A stretch of 64,000 bases of DNA, taken from Lactobacillus kullabergensis. GTDB taxonomy: Bacteria; Bacillota; Bacilli; Lactobacillales; Lactobacillaceae. The number at the start of each line of letters is the position of its first letter. Position 1 is the stretch's first letter. Under the pieces are notes generated by a model. The model was not told the origin of the DNA. It was given only the letters and a program-made list of their open reading frames with translations, and did not search any database. This document shows positions 28,260-37,564 of this stretch, in pieces. The position numbers and the translations under genes were made by a program. Location of the stretch: NCBI RefSeq assembly GCF_000967195.1, contig NZ_KQ033871.1:399090-463089 (forward strand), read 5' to 3'.

Positions 28260-28760
28260 ATGAACAGTTCTTCAGAGAAAAATAAAGTTGAACGTAAAAA
28301 GCATGATGATAAGATCAAATATCTTTATTTTAGCCGTTATCTAATGGTTCGTTATTGTGTTGTCATTTTTTTGTTTGCTAACCTTTTTTGGCTGTTAATT
28401 TTAGTTCAATATAAAAAACTCTTAGGGATAATTTTATCTGGTATACTAACTCTCTTCTCCTGCATTGCTGCTATAGAACAGTTAACAAAAATGTACAACC
28501 ACAAGAGTGATGAACCAATTACAAGAATTTATTTTTGGATTCAAATTGTTGCTAATACTTTTCTGATCTTTTGTCTGTTTTTACCTTTTAAATTGCAAAT
28601 TTTCCCTTTTATAACCAGTACAAGCTCAAATTATTTTATGATTGCTATTTTATTAGTTGGCATTTTATTAGCTTATTTCTGTGAACGTAGAATACATAAC
28701 ATTATTATTGGAAAAGATAAATATTTAAACGCAATCGAAACTGTAATAAAAGATAAATAA
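28260..28760 (+). CDS. Four-helix membrane protein of unknown function
   Basis: A 166-residue protein with a charged N-terminus (about 25 residues) and four hydrophobic segments (about residues 33-53, 57-75, 95-117 and 127-144). I do not recognise the family. I prefer ATG 28260 because AAAGGA lies 12 nt upstream; an ATG at 28248 touches that site directly and is less likely. It precedes the PTS IIC gene by 79 nt and may be cotranscribed with it. Confidence 0.6.
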   Translation: MNSSSEKNKVERKKHDDKIKYLYFSRYLMVRYCVVIFLFANLFWLLILVQYKKLLGIILSGILTLFSCIAAIEQLTKMYNHKSDEPITRIYFWIQIVANTFLIFCLFLPFKLQIFPFITSTSSNYFMIAILLVGILLAYFCERRIHNIIIGKDKYLNAIETVIKDK

Positions 28761-28839
28761 TTGCATTTCATTTGAACACGCTTACAATATTTATTAATAG
28801 TAGTTAATTATGTGTTACTATTTGAAAGGAGTATATTTT

Positions 28840-30144
28840 ATGGCTGAACCAAATCAAAAACCAATAAAAGATCGAATTGCTGAAGTGGCCGGTAAATTTG
28901 CTGCCACAAGATTTGTAAGGTCGATTATGGATGCTGGTTATAGCGTTATTTCATTTTCGATAATTGGGTCTATTTTCTTAATTTTGACTGTATTGCCACA
29001 AGCAATTCCCGCTCCAGAGTTTGCTACTTGGTACGCGGGAACAATAGGTCGTCTTACTAATCTGTTTCAGTCTGTGTATAATGCTACTATGGGCATCATC
29101 GCACTAGTTTTCTCTGGTACTTTTGCTTACTCTTATACAAAAATTTACCGTGATGAAGAACATTTAAACTTGATACCTATAGATGGCTTGATGATGTTCT
29201 TAATGGGGTTCTTTATTACCGTAGCTGAATTAGTTTGGAAAAATGGCAGAGTAGAATTTATAACCATATTTACTAAAGACAAAATGGTTGCTGGCGGATA
29301 CCAAGCAGCTCCATTAACCGGTATTTATCGTATAGGTGCTGTAGGTATTTTTATTGGATTAGTGGTAGCGTGGATAACCGTTCAGATTTATCGCTTTACA
29401 ATTAAGCACAACTGGCAAATAAAAATGCCAGATTCAGTCCCATCAGGAGTGGCAAACTCATTTAGTGCCATGATACCTGGTTTTTGTGTTGCTGTAGTGA
29501 TGTCGGCAATTAATATGGCCTTAGTTTTGGCAGGAACTGATTTATTCAATGTGTTATTTATCCCGTTTTCTTTCATCAGCAATATTGCGGATACTTGGTG
29601 GGGATTCCTGATCATACTCTTTTTAATTCACTTTTTATGGTGGTTTGGAATTCATGGCGCAACAATTATTAGCTCCTTTTATTCACCAATAGTTTTAGCC
29701 AATATGCAAGCAAATGTTAATCAAGGTACTCACCATGTTTTTGCTGGTGAAATTTTAAATGCGTTTGTTACAATTGGTGGTTCAGGTGCCACATTAGGTG
29801 TTGCTATCTGGCTGGTATTAAGAGCACGTTCAACACAGTTGAAAGAATTAGGTAAAGTTGAAATTGTACCAGCAATTTTCAATATAAACGAACCAATTCT
29901 GTTCGGGTTGCCAATTGTGTATAATATTGACTTATTTGTGCCGTTTATTTGTGCTCCAATGGCTTCCGGACTGGTAGCTTATTTAGCTATTGCGGCAAGG
30001 ATAGTTCCGGTCATTAGAGTACAACAGCCTTGGCCAACACCAGTTGGTATTGGTGGCTACTTAGCTACGACAAGCTGGCAAGGAGGGGATCCTCGCAATT
30101 ATATGTGCAATAGTTGCATTTATAATCTGGTATCCGTTTATTAA
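28840..30144 (+). CDS. PTS lactose/cellobiose-family IIC component, apparent C-terminal frameshift
   Basis: A IIC channel of the lactose/cellobiose family with about ten membrane segments, GIHGATIISSFYSP near residue 268 and the hallmark NINEPILFGLPI near residue 348. ATG 28840 follows AAAGGAG by 8 nt. After WQGG the frame runs into 18 unrelated residues and stops at 30144, while the +1-shifted frame continues with a normal hydrophobic ending. Probably the membrane partner of IIB and IIA at 24643-25363 and of the GH1 enzyme. If the frameshift is real, the last helix is lost and activity may be impaired. Confidence 0.85.
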   Translation: MAEPNQKPIKDRIAEVAGKFAATRFVRSIMDAGYSVISFSIIGSIFLILTVLPQAIPAPEFATWYAGTIGRLTNLFQSVYNATMGIIALVFSGTFAYSYTKIYRDEEHLNLIPIDGLMMFLMGFFITVAELVWKNGRVEFITIFTKDKMVAGGYQAAPLTGIYRIGAVGIFIGLVVAWITVQIYRFTIKHNWQIKMPDSVPSGVANSFSAMIPGFCVAVVMSAINMALVLAGTDLFNVLFIPFSFISNIADTWWGFLIILFLIHFLWWFGIHGATIISSFYSPIVLANMQANVNQGTHHVFAGEILNAFVTIGGSGATLGVAIWLVLRARSTQLKELGKVEIVPAIFNINEPILFGLPIVYNIDLFVPFICAPMASGLVAYLAIAARIVPVIRVQQPWPTPVGIGGYLATTSWQGGDPRNYMCNSCIYNLVSVY

Positions 30145-30205
30145 GCATTATGACAATGTTACTCTAAAGAAAGAGAAGAACAATGCAACCCCAGATGTTG
30201 CATAA
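30085..30205 (+). other. Frameshift site and displaced C-terminal tail of the PTS IIC
   Basis: At the GGGG run 30085-30088 the reading frame changes. Removing one G would join WQGG to ILAIICAIVAFIIWYPFI and a lysine-rich end, stopping at 30205 for a protein of about 454 residues, a usual family length. It is either a real one-base insertion, a phase-variable run or a sequencing error. Confidence 0.85.
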
Positions 30206-30220
30206 AAAATAGATTATTTA

Positions 30221-30248
30221 AAATCTGTCTGGTAAAGGCAGATTTTTT
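30221..30248 (+). terminator. Terminator after PTS IIC
   Basis: AAATCTGTC pairs with GGCAGATTT across a 7-nt loop, followed by six T. It lies just after the end of the restored IIC frame, which supports 30205 as the ancestral end. Confidence 0.85.
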
Positions 30249-30353
30249 ATTATAGTAAGACTAAAAAATGCTAAACAATATTTTAGTATTAATAGCGCTT
30301 ACTCGCTATAATAAAAGTGTAACAATATTATTTAATTTTGGAGGCACTTTTAT

Positions 30354-30824
30354 ATGAAATATCCAAAGACTAAAGAAGTTTTAAATCAATTGGTCGCTGA
30401 TTTGACACAATTACATATGGTAGTTCACCAACATCACTGGTACATGCGTGGTAATCGCTTTTTGAAATTACACCCATACTTAGACAAGGTAATGGATGAA
30501 CTAGCTGACCAACTGGATGAAGTGTCTGAACGTTTAATTACCCTTGATGGTTCTCCAGTTTCAACCTTAAGTGAAATAGCAGCTAAAACTAAGATTCCTG
30601 ATGAAAAGGGCAATTGGGATGAAACAATTGATGAGCGCTATGCAAAAATTATTGCTGATTACCATTACCTTGATCAGCTCTATGAAGAAGGCATTAAAGT
30701 CAGTGATGAAGAAGGAGATTACTCAACCAATGATTTGTTGACCGGTTTTCACACTGATGTAGAAAAGAGAATTTGGATGATGTCAGGCGAAATTAATAAG
30801 GCTCCTGAAATTGATCCAGAATAA
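30354..30824 (+). CDS. dps: Dps-family ferritin-like DNA-protecting protein
   Basis: A 156-residue four-helix protein with the Dps ferroxidase signature: HQHHWYMRG (His near residue 25) and LHPYLDKVMDELADQLDEVSERL with acidic ligands. Dps dodecamers oxidise and store iron and protect DNA from peroxide. GGAGG lies upstream of ATG. A TATAAT box at 30307 is overlapped on its upstream side by TAGCGCTTA. It is monocistronic with terminators on both sides. Confidence 0.92.
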   Translation: MKYPKTKEVLNQLVADLTQLHMVVHQHHWYMRGNRFLKLHPYLDKVMDELADQLDEVSERLITLDGSPVSTLSEIAAKTKIPDEKGNWDETIDERYAKIIADYHYLDQLYEEGIKVSDEEGDYSTNDLLTGFHTDVEKRIWMMSGEINKAPEIDPE

Positions 30825-30837
30825 TAAAGTCAAGTTT

Positions 30838-30864
30838 AAAAAGCAGTTTATGACTGCTTTTTTT
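30838..30864 (+). terminator. Terminator after dps
   Basis: AAAAAGCAGT pairs with ACTGCTTTTT across a 5-nt loop and ends in seven T. Confidence 0.9.
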
Positions 30865-30940
30865 GTGTCTTCTTTTGCTAATATCTTTGCTATAATAATT
30901 TTAGTCACAGATCAATTACGTATTTTAGAAAGCATGAATT

Positions 30941-31633
30941 ATGGATAAAGAAGAGCAGGATAAGTTAAAAAAGCAAGCTGCTGTAAAAGCTGCTGAATTA
31001 GTCAAATCAGGAATGAAACTGGGAGTAGGCACTGGTTCGACAGTAGCATTTTTAATTGCTGAATTAGGCAGAAGAAAAAAAGAAGAAGGTCTTGACCTTG
31101 ATGCTGTGGTAACAACTTCAAGCAGAAGTAAGAAGCAAATGGAAAGCTACGGTTTTCATGTTGATGACTTGAATGCAGTAGATCAACTTGATTTGACTAT
31201 CGATGGCGCAGACAGGCTAGCAGCTAACTTTGATGGTATTAAAGGCGGCGGTGGCGCTTTGACCATGGAAAAAAATGTTGCAATTAATTCTCGCAAAATA
31301 ATTTGGATTGTAGACGAATCTAAAGTGGTTGAGCGTTTAAGCGGTTTTCCTCTGCCTGTTGAAGTTTTACCTGTTTCATGTGAACAAAATTTTAGACTTT
31401 TTCAAGCTGAAGGCTTGCATCCACAGTGGCGCATGGCAGGTAATGAACGCTTTGTAACTCATTATGGCAATTTTATTATCGACTTGAATATTGATCCTAT
31501 TCCTGTTCCTAGTGGTTTGGCCGATTATTTGGATCATACCGTAGGGGTGGTCGAACATGGGCTTTTTCTTGGAATGTGCGATGAGGCATTTATTGCACAT
31601 TCTAATGGCAAGATCGAAGATCGAAAAAAGTAG
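30941..31633 (+). CDS. rpiA: Ribose-5-phosphate isomerase A
   Basis: A 230-residue enzyme that interconverts ribose 5-phosphate and ribulose 5-phosphate. The motifs are GVGTGSTVAFLI (near 28), TIDGADRL (near 87) and KGGGGALTMEK (near 101). With the nucleoside hydrolase downstream and the phosphoketolase at 34933 it links nucleoside ribose to central carbon flow, an inference from function, since each has its own surroundings. ATG 30941; the ribosome site is weak (AAAGCA). Confidence 0.94.
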   Translation: MDKEEQDKLKKQAAVKAAELVKSGMKLGVGTGSTVAFLIAELGRRKKEEGLDLDAVVTTSSRSKKQMESYGFHVDDLNAVDQLDLTIDGADRLAANFDGIKGGGGALTMEKNVAINSRKIIWIVDESKVVERLSGFPLPVEVLPVSCEQNFRLFQAEGLHPQWRMAGNERFVTHYGNFIIDLNIDPIPVPSGLADYLDHTVGVVEHGLFLGMCDEAFIAHSNGKIEDRKK

Positions 31634-31666
31634 CTTTTAAGTTAGCTTGAAACATAACTGTGAGTT

Positions 31667-31707
31667 AAATAAGTCCCAAATAGTTTTCTAACTTTCGGGG
31701 CTTATTT
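31667..31707 (+). terminator. Hairpin after rpiA, related to the one at 16677
   Basis: AAATAAGTCCC pairs with GGGGCTTATTT (one G-U), enclosing AAATAGTTTTCTAACTTTC. The T-run is short. The apex, GTCCCAAA-AGTT-AACTTT-GGGGCT, resembles the inner stem of the nested hairpin at 16677-16712. Confidence 0.6.
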
Positions 31708-31793
31708 CAATGTCAGCTCTTTTTATTTTTACAGCAACGAGCAGCTAAATTTGGTATTATTGTTTTATAACCATTTTTAAAAAGAGGATACTT

Positions 31794-32717
31794 ATGTTAA
31801 AAAAACCATTGATAATTAGTACAGATCCCGGAATTGACGATGTTGTAGCAATCACCGTTGCTCTTTTTGCTCCAGAATTTGATGTTAAATTGATAGCAGC
31901 GACTTGGGGCAATGTACCATTGAAAAATACTTTGGACAATGCTTTAAAATTGGAAACATTTTTAAAAACCAATGTCCCCGTTGTAAGTGGTGCTGACAGA
32001 CCTTTACTGCGGAATCAAATCGATGCTTCAGATGTTCACGGTAAGAGCGGACTGGCTGGTTTTGACTTTCCAGCACCTGACTACAACTTATTAAAACCAG
32101 GTATTGCTGCAGAGGCAATTCATGAAGTTGTTGCTGGCAGTGCTGAAAAAGTAACGTTAATGCAAATTGGACCAGCAACAGATTTTGCACTTTACTTTAG
32201 ACAATTTCCAGAAGATTTGCCTAAAATTGAGCAACTGGTAATTATGGGTGGTGCAATCGGTCGTGGCAATTGGGGACCTTATGCAGAATATAATGTTGCG
32301 GGCGATCCTGAAGCAGCACAGATTGTTTTTTCAAGTGGCATAAAGATTTTATTAGCACCACTTGAATTAGGACATCAAGCATATGTGACTCCAGATGTTT
32401 TGGATCAAATTAAGCAATCGGGCAGAACGGGAGATATGCTCTATCATATTATGAGCAATTTACATGATCATACTGAAACCAATGGCCGTGAAGTTTACGA
32501 TGCACTGGCGGCTGGTATGTTGGTAAAGCCTGAAATGTTTGCTTTTAAGCCAGCTTATGTCATAGTAGATACCAAAAGTCCAAGTGCCTATGGTGCTTCT
32601 TTGATTGATTTTAATAACTTTTTTAATAAACAGGCAAATGTTCAAGTTGGTGTAAAAGTTGACCGAGATCAATTTTCAGAGTGGTTAGTTTCTTCCATCA
32701 GGAATATAAATAGTTGA
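31794..32717 (+). CDS. Nucleoside hydrolase (inosine/uridine-preferring family)
   Basis: A 307-residue Ca2+-dependent N-ribohydrolase with the N-terminal metal-binding aspartate cluster STDPGIDDVVA (residues 8-18), TWGNVPL, and the later GNWGPYAEYNVAGDPEAA with the Asn and Asp ligands (near 165). It releases free base and ribose. AGAGGA precedes the ATG. A GntR regulator follows 8 nt downstream and probably controls it. Purine or pyrimidine preference cannot be read. Confidence 0.9.
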   Translation: MLKKPLIISTDPGIDDVVAITVALFAPEFDVKLIAATWGNVPLKNTLDNALKLETFLKTNVPVVSGADRPLLRNQIDASDVHGKSGLAGFDFPAPDYNLLKPGIAAEAIHEVVAGSAEKVTLMQIGPATDFALYFRQFPEDLPKIEQLVIMGGAIGRGNWGPYAEYNVAGDPEAAQIVFSSGIKILLAPLELGHQAYVTPDVLDQIKQSGRTGDMLYHIMSNLHDHTETNGREVYDALAAGMLVKPEMFAFKPAYVIVDTKSPSAYGASLIDFNNFFNKQANVQVGVKVDRDQFSEWLVSSIRNINS

Positions 32718-32725
32718 GGTAGATA

Positions 32726-33451
32726 ATGGCAGATTTCGTTTATCGTACTGTGATGCGTGATATCAAACAAAATATTCTAGATAACAAATATGAGGGGATG
32801 CGCCTTCCAGACGAGCGTAGTCTAGCTGAACACTATCAAGTAAGTCGTTCCTCAATGAAAAGGGCGATGGAGCTGCTTTCTCAACAAGGTATTGTCTTTA
32901 AAAAAAGAGGCAGCGGAACATTTATTAACCCTTTGTATTTAAAAAATCAATCTTTGTTTCGGTATGAAGGGTCTAACTTAGGTTTGACTGATAGTTTGAA
33001 GGTTCCTGGTAAAAAGCAGGGGATCAAATTGCTTTCTTTTAACGTGATCAAGACTCCGAAAGGGATAGCACAAGACTTATTCCTTAAAGAGAATGACTTT
33101 GTTTATGAGTTTAAAAGGCTGCGTTTTTTAGATGAACAACCATTTTTAATAGAAACTGGGTATGTGCCTATTAAAATTGTTCCTGAACTCAAACCAGAAC
33201 ACTTGAAAAAATCACTTTTTAATTACCTAGAAGATTCGCAAAATAAAGTCGTTACCAAAGCGTTTTTGAATATTACGGTTGAGCCTTCAAATGATGAAGA
33301 CCAATCTCGACTCAATTTAAAAAAGATTGAACCAGTGGGAGTGATGGAAGGCATCTTCTTTTTGGATGATGGAACTCCATTTGAAGTTTCTACGATGCGA
33401 ATTCATTATCAATATATGAAATTCAATACATTTGTTAATCTGAACAAATGA
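32726..33451 (+). CDS. GntR family regulator with UTRA domain (nucleoside hydrolase neighbour)
   Basis: A 241-residue regulator with a winged helix (about 5-68, containing LPDERSLAEHYQVSRSSMKRA) and a UTRA effector domain. It is cotranscribed with the nucleoside hydrolase (8-nt gap, GAGGT ribosome site). Ligand unknown; a ribose or nucleoside derivative is a reasonable guess from the neighbour. Confidence 0.85.
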   Translation: MADFVYRTVMRDIKQNILDNKYEGMRLPDERSLAEHYQVSRSSMKRAMELLSQQGIVFKKRGSGTFINPLYLKNQSLFRYEGSNLGLTDSLKVPGKKQGIKLLSFNVIKTPKGIAQDLFLKENDFVYEFKRLRFLDEQPFLIETGYVPIKIVPELKPEHLKKSLFNYLEDSQNKVVTKAFLNITVEPSNDEDQSRLNLKKIEPVGVMEGIFFLDDGTPFEVSTMRIHYQYMKFNTFVNLNK

Positions 33452-33477
33452 AAAAGCAGGCTTAAGCCTGCTTTTTT
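33451..33477 (+). terminator. Terminator after GntR gene
   Basis: A perfect 27-bp palindrome (AAAAAGCAGG ... CCTGCTTTTTT around CTTAAG). It begins inside the TGA stop codon; the convergent gene ends 28 bp away, so it could serve both strands. Confidence 0.9.
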
Positions 33478-33504
33478 GGGATACATTCTATTTAAAAAAG
33501 AAAA

Positions 33505-33876
33505 TCAAACATTTTTGAATTGTTGCATATCCGTGATCCGTCCAGTATAAACAAAATTTAAGTTAATGTTTTTAGTTTTTTCACTTAAATCATGTAAAAG
33601 TTTTTGCTGCAAGGTCGTTAAATGCAAATGCTGAAGTGCGACACAAGCTTCAATATACAATACTAATTTACCAGTATAATCTAATGGGTGATCTTGACTG
33701 TCAAACTTACGCATTACCATACCAATAGCATCACGAATTTGCTTATATTTATTAATATTCAATTCATTATATATATTAGAGTAGAAACTCCTATAAAACT
33801 GATCTAAGTCTTTATAAACTTCTTCGATTAGTTGTTGCCGTTTTGTTAAAAACAAACTACCAAAAAAGTTCCACAT
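33505..33876 (-). CDS. Hypothetical protein coupled to a DeoR regulator
   Basis: A 123-residue soluble, mostly helical-looking protein with no motif I can assign. It has many charged and aromatic residues (RQQLIEEVYKDLDQFYRSFY near the N-terminus). It lies 4 nt after the DeoR-type regulator on the same strand, so it is probably cotranscribed. A resemblance in size to bacteriocin immunity proteins is too weak to use. No signal peptide or membrane segment is seen. Confidence 0.55.
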   Translation of the reverse strand: MWNFFGSLFLTKRQQLIEEVYKDLDQFYRSFYSNIYNELNINKYKQIRDAIGMVMRKFDSQDHPLDYTGKLVLYIEACVALQHLHLTTLQQKLLHDLSEKTKNINLNFVYTGRITDMQQFKNV

Positions 33877-33880
33877 AGCC

Positions 33881-34645
33881 TCACTTCCTTAGTACTGAAA
33901 TAATTTGCGTTTTGGGCGAAAAACTATTCTGAAATTTTTCGGACAAAGGCAAATCGGTAATTAGAACGTCAACCTTTGTTAATGGAATTGACATGTAAGG
34001 AGAAGTATTCTGATTATCAAATTTGTATTTTTCTGCGACCACAACCACTTGTTTTGCTCTGGAACAGGCTACTTTGATTAATTCTGAATCACCCATTTTT
34101 GCTGAATAAATACCATCGCTTCTAATATTAGACGTGCCAACAAAAACTGTGTTAAAACTTAGACGATGCAAAAGTTCAAGTGAATCAATAGAGTAATTAA
34201 ACCTGTCTTCCTTGTCCATAGTGCCTCCGAGAAGTCTCACACTGGGTAATTTAGATTGCATCAAGGCTAAAGAGTTGTCGATTGAATTAGTAACGATTTG
34301 TAAATTAGCACCACAAATTAATTCACATAATTTCTTTAAAGTGGTTGATGGACCGATAAAGTCACACTGGTTAGGATGGATAAATCTCTGAGCCATTTTT
34401 GCCATTTTAGTTTTAACTGGTGAATCTATTTGACTTCTCATGAGGAAATTGGGTACATCACTACGGTCTATCGCAACTAATCCACCATGAACGCGAATTG
34501 CTTGTCCAGTTGCAGTTAAGCGAACTACATCTCGTCTAGCTGTATCAAAAGAAATTTTGAAATAATCAGCTAACTTGCGAGTACTCAAATGATTTTCTTT
34601 ATTAAGCATTTGCTTAATTTGTCGCAGTCGTTCTTCTTGTGTCAT
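33881..34645 (-). CDS. DeoR/GlpR family transcriptional regulator
   Basis: A 254-residue regulator with an N-terminal DeoR helix-turn-helix (LSTRKLADYFKISFDTARRDV, near residues 19-39) and a sugar-phosphate sensor domain with NSIDNSLALM and LLGGTMD. Family members usually bind phosphorylated sugars. It is divergent from the phosphoketolase gene, and three AGTGTTTA-like direct repeats lie in the shared intergenic region, so control of either itself or xpkA is plausible. Confidence 0.87.
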   Translation of the reverse strand: MTQEERLRQIKQMLNKENHLSTRKLADYFKISFDTARRDVVRLTATGQAIRVHGGLVAIDRSDVPNFLMRSQIDSPVKTKMAKMAQRFIHPNQCDFIGPSTTLKKLCELICGANLQIVTNSIDNSLALMQSKLPSVRLLGGTMDKEDRFNYSIDSLELLHRLSFNTVFVGTSNIRSDGIYSAKMGDSELIKVACSRAKQVVVVAEKYKFDNQNTSPYMSIPLTKVDVLITDLPLSEKFQNSFSPKTQIISVLRK

Positions 34646-34702
34646 TTTACCTCTCCTATGCCTAATTTAGCACTTGAATAAATATTGTTTAATCACTTTT
34701 TC

Positions 34703-34740
34703 AGTGTTTAATTTGAAAAATAAGTGTTTATCAGTATTTG
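34703..34740. promoter_or_regulatory. Direct repeats, candidate DeoR operator
   Basis: AGTGTTTA at 34703 and 34723 and AGTATTTG at 34733 are spaced 20 and 10 bp apart, so they lie on one face of the helix. They sit between the divergent DeoR gene and xpkA. Confidence 0.45.
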
Positions 34741-34857
34741 AACATAAATATGCTGATCTGTAAATAGAAAATGGCATAATAATAGTATTACTTATCTACT
34801 TGGCAATAATTAAACGCTTATTTTTTATAAATTGGAACGAACCAATTTTCAAAATGG

Positions 34858-34885
34858 TTGAACTTTACCAAAAACTTGCTATAAT
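34858..34885 (+). promoter_or_regulatory. Promoter of the phosphoketolase gene
   Basis: TTGAAC and TATAAT with a 16-nt spacer and an extended TGC before the -10 box. Just upstream, AAATTGG and CCAATTT (34829-34848) form an inverted repeat with a 6-bp gap that may be an operator. Confidence 0.75.
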
Positions 34886-34932
34886 ATGTTTATAAAATGA
34901 ATTTTAGCAAATATTAAAAAGGGAGAATAAAA

Positions 34933-37335
34933 ATGGCAGCTGATTACGACTCTAAAGAATTTCTCAAAAGTGTTGATGCTCACTGGCGTGCAGCAAATTA
35001 TTTATCTGTAGGTCAACTTTTCTTAATGAGTAATCCGTTATTAAAACATGATCTCAAAGCAAGTGAAGTTAAACCTAAGCCAATTGGTCACTGGGGCACT
35101 ATTTCACCGCAAAACTTTATTTATGCTCATTTAAACAGAGTTATCAAAAAGTATGGTTTGAACATGTTCTATATTGAAGGCTCAGGTCATGGTGGTCAGG
35201 TTATGGTATCTAATTCATACCTTGATGGTTCATATAGTGAGCTTTACCCTGAAATTCAACAAGATGAAAAAGGAATGGCTAAGCTCTTTAAGCGTTTCAG
35301 TTTCCCAGGTGGTTCTGCTTCACACGCTGCACCTGAAACTCCTGGTTCAATGCACGAAGGTGGAGAACTAGGTTACTCACTTTCCCATGGTACAGGTGCA
35401 ATTCTAGACAATCCTGACGTAATTGCAGCGGTTGAAATTGGTGATGGTGAGGCAGAAACAGGACCACTTGCAGCTAGCTGGTTTAGCGATAAATTTATCA
35501 ATCCTATTAAGGACGGGGCAGTTTTACCAATCTTGCAAATTAATGGTTTCAAGATTTCAAATCCAACGATTGTTTCCAGAATGTCGGACGAAGAATTGAC
35601 CAAGTACTTTGAAGGCATGGGCTGGCATCCTTATATTATTTCTGCATATAATGGCAGCGAGTTTGATGGCTATAAAGACCACATGCAGATTCATGAAGAA
35701 ATGGCTAAATTGATGGATACTGTCATTGAAGAAATTAAGGCTATTCAAAAGAATGCTCGTGAGAATAATGATGAAACTTTGCCGCATTGGCCAATGATCG
35801 TTTTCCGTGTACCAAAGGGTTGGACAGGTCCAAAGAAGGATCTTGATGGTAATCCAATTGAAAACTCATTTAGGGCTCATCAGATTCCAATTCCAGTCGC
35901 TCAAGATGACATGGAACATAAAGATATGTTGGTTGATTGGCTTAAGAGTTATAAACCGGAAGAGTTATTCGATGAAAATGGCGTTCCAACTGAAATAGTC
36001 ACGGCTGATAATGTTACTGGCGATAGCAGAATGGCCATGAACCCAATCACTAATGCAGGTGGAGAGAAAGCTAAGCGTCTTAGTTTGCCTGATTACCGTA
36101 AGTATGCCTTAAAATTTGATCAACCAGGTTCTATTGAAGCTGAAGACATGACGGAATGGGCTAAATATTTGAACGAAATTGCTGAACTAAATCCAAATAC
36201 TTTCCGGGGTTTTGGACCAGATGAGTCTAAGTCAAACCGCTTATTTAAGTTTATTGATGAACAAAAACGGCAATGGGAAAGCTCCGTTCATACACCTAAT
36301 GATGAAAACTTGGCACCAAGTGGTCGTTTAATTGATTCTCAATTATCAGAACACCAAGCCGAAGGCTGGCTTGAGGGTTACGTTTTATCAGGTCGTCATG
36401 GTTTCTTTGCTACTTATGAGTCATTTGGTCGTGTTGTAGATTCAATGCTGACTCAACACATGAAATGGTTAAGAAAAGCTAAGGAACAATATTGGCGTAA
36501 GGATTATCCATCATTAAACTTCATTGCAACTTCAACTGTCTTCCAACAAGATCATAATGGTTATACTCACCAAGACCCAGGTGTCTTGACTCACATGTAT
36601 GAAAAGAATCGTCCAGATTTAGTTCATGAGTATTTACCAGCTGATACAAATTCATTACTCGCTATTTCACAAAAAGCTTTCAGCGATCGTGAATGCATCA
36701 ACATTTTGGTTACTTCAAAGCAGGAAAGACCTCAGTGGTTCTCAATTGATGAAGCAACTCGTATTGCAAACCACGGCTTATCATACATTGATTGGGCATC
36801 GACTGACCAAAATGCTAAGCCTGATGTTGTATTTGCTTCAACTGAAACGGAGCCGACAATGGAATCTCTTGCTGCAATTGACATTTTGCATAGGAACTTT
36901 CCTGATCTTAAGATTCGTTATATTAACGTAATTGACGTTATGAAATTGATGAATACTAAGGATAATCCAGAAGCAATTTCTGATGCAGAATTTGATCAAT
37001 TATTCCCAAGTGATGTGCCGGTAATCTTTGCATGGCATGGCTATAAGGCAATGATGCAATCCATTTGGTTTGGTCGTAAGCGTAGCAATGTTCATATTCA
37101 CTGCTATGAGGAAGAAGGAGACATCACAACGCCATTTGACATGCGGGTGGTTAACGAACTTGATCGTTTCCATTTGGCAAAAGATGCCATTTTAAGTGTT
37201 CCTCGTTACGCTGAAAAGAGTGCAGGCTTTGTAGCGGAAATGGATAGATTACTTGCAAAACACCACCAATACATTCGTGACAATGGTAAAGATATGCCTG
37301 AAGTTACTGAATGGAAGTGGACCGGTCTTAAGTAA
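34933..37335 (+). CDS. xpkA: Phosphoketolase (xylulose-5-phosphate / fructose-6-phosphate)
   Basis: An 800-residue thiamine-diphosphate enzyme that splits xylulose 5-phosphate into acetyl phosphate and glyceraldehyde 3-phosphate. Visible motifs are [10 protein letters not shown] (His near residue 55), EGSGHGGQ, the ThDP motif GDGEAETGP (near 170) and [11 protein letters not shown] in the pyrimidine domain. The length is right for the family. GGGAG precedes the ATG. Strong promoter and own terminator indicate monocistronic expression. Confidence 0.96.
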   Translation: MAADYDSKEFLKSVDAHWRAANYLSVGQLFLMSNPLLKHDLKASEVKPKPIGHWGTISPQNFIYAHLNRVIKKYGLNMFYIEGSGHGGQVMVSNSYLDGSYSELYPEIQQDEKGMAKLFKRFSFPGGSASHAAPETPGSMHEGGELGYSLSHGTGAILDNPDVIAAVEIGDGEAETGPLAASWFSDKFINPIKDGAVLPILQINGFKISNPTIVSRMSDEELTKYFEGMGWHPYIISAYNGSEFDGYKDHMQIHEEMAKLMDTVIEEIKAIQKNARENNDETLPHWPMIVFRVPKGWTGPKKDLDGNPIENSFRAHQIPIPVAQDDMEHKDMLVDWLKSYKPEELFDENGVPTEIVTADNVTGDSRMAMNPITNAGGEKAKRLSLPDYRKYALKFDQPGSIEAEDMTEWAKYLNEIAELNPNTFRGFGPDESKSNRLFKFIDEQKRQWESSVHTPNDENLAPSGRLIDSQLSEHQAEGWLEGYVLSGRHGFFATYESFGRVVDSMLTQHMKWLRKAKEQYWRKDYPSLNFIATSTVFQQDHNGYTHQDPGVLTHMYEKNRPDLVHEYLPADTNSLLAISQKAFSDRECINILVTSKQERPQWFSIDEATRIANHGLSYIDWASTDQNAKPDVVFASTETEPTMESLAAIDILHRNFPDLKIRYINVIDVMKLMNTKDNPEAISDAEFDQLFPSDVPVIFAWHGYKAMMQSIWFGRKRSNVHIHCYEEEGDITTPFDMRVVNELDRFHLAKDAILSVPRYAEKSAGFVAEMDRLLAKHHQYIRDNGKDMPEVTEWKWTGLK

Positions 37336-37353
37336 ATATTAGTATTTATTAAA

Positions 37354-37388
37354 AACATGACCTCTCGAAATACGAAGTCATGTTTTTT
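37354..37388 (+). terminator. Terminator after phosphoketolase gene
   Basis: AACATGAC pairs with GTCATGTT across a 15-nt loop, followed by TTTTTT. Confidence 0.85.
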
Positions 37389-37444
37389 ATTTAATTAATT
37401 TAATAGCCTAATTCTTGTTAAAAGTAATAAATTTATTTATAATA

Positions 37445-37545
37445 AGAAGCATCATAAGGGAGTAACAGCAATTACTTGCGATAAGCCCAACACCCGAAGA
37501 AATACTTCTGGACTTATCTTAAATAGTGAGACTTGTGTGCGTTGT
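37445..37545 (+). promoter_or_regulatory. Mn2+-sensing riboswitch, yybP-ykoY class
   Basis: AAGGGAGTAACAGC at 37456 and AGTGAGACTT at 37525 correspond to the two conserved internal loops of the yybP-ykoY motif, with a paired arm between them. The class binds Mn2+ and often precedes P-type ATPase genes in lactic acid bacteria. The terminator at 37528 shares the GAGACTT segment, which gives an on-switch. Confidence 0.78.
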
Positions 37546-37564
37546 ACATATAAGTCTCTTTTTT
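37528..37564 (+). terminator. Riboswitch-controlled terminator
   Basis: GAGACTT (37528-37534) pairs with AAGTCTC (37552-37558), followed by TTTTTT. The 5' arm belongs to the riboswitch core, so metal binding should prevent the terminator from forming. Confidence 0.8.

Noticed and set aside
30085-30144. Programmed ribosomal frameshift in the PTS IIC gene
   Set aside because: There is no slippery heptamer with a downstream structure, and the family is not known to use frameshifting; a lesion or sequence error is simpler.
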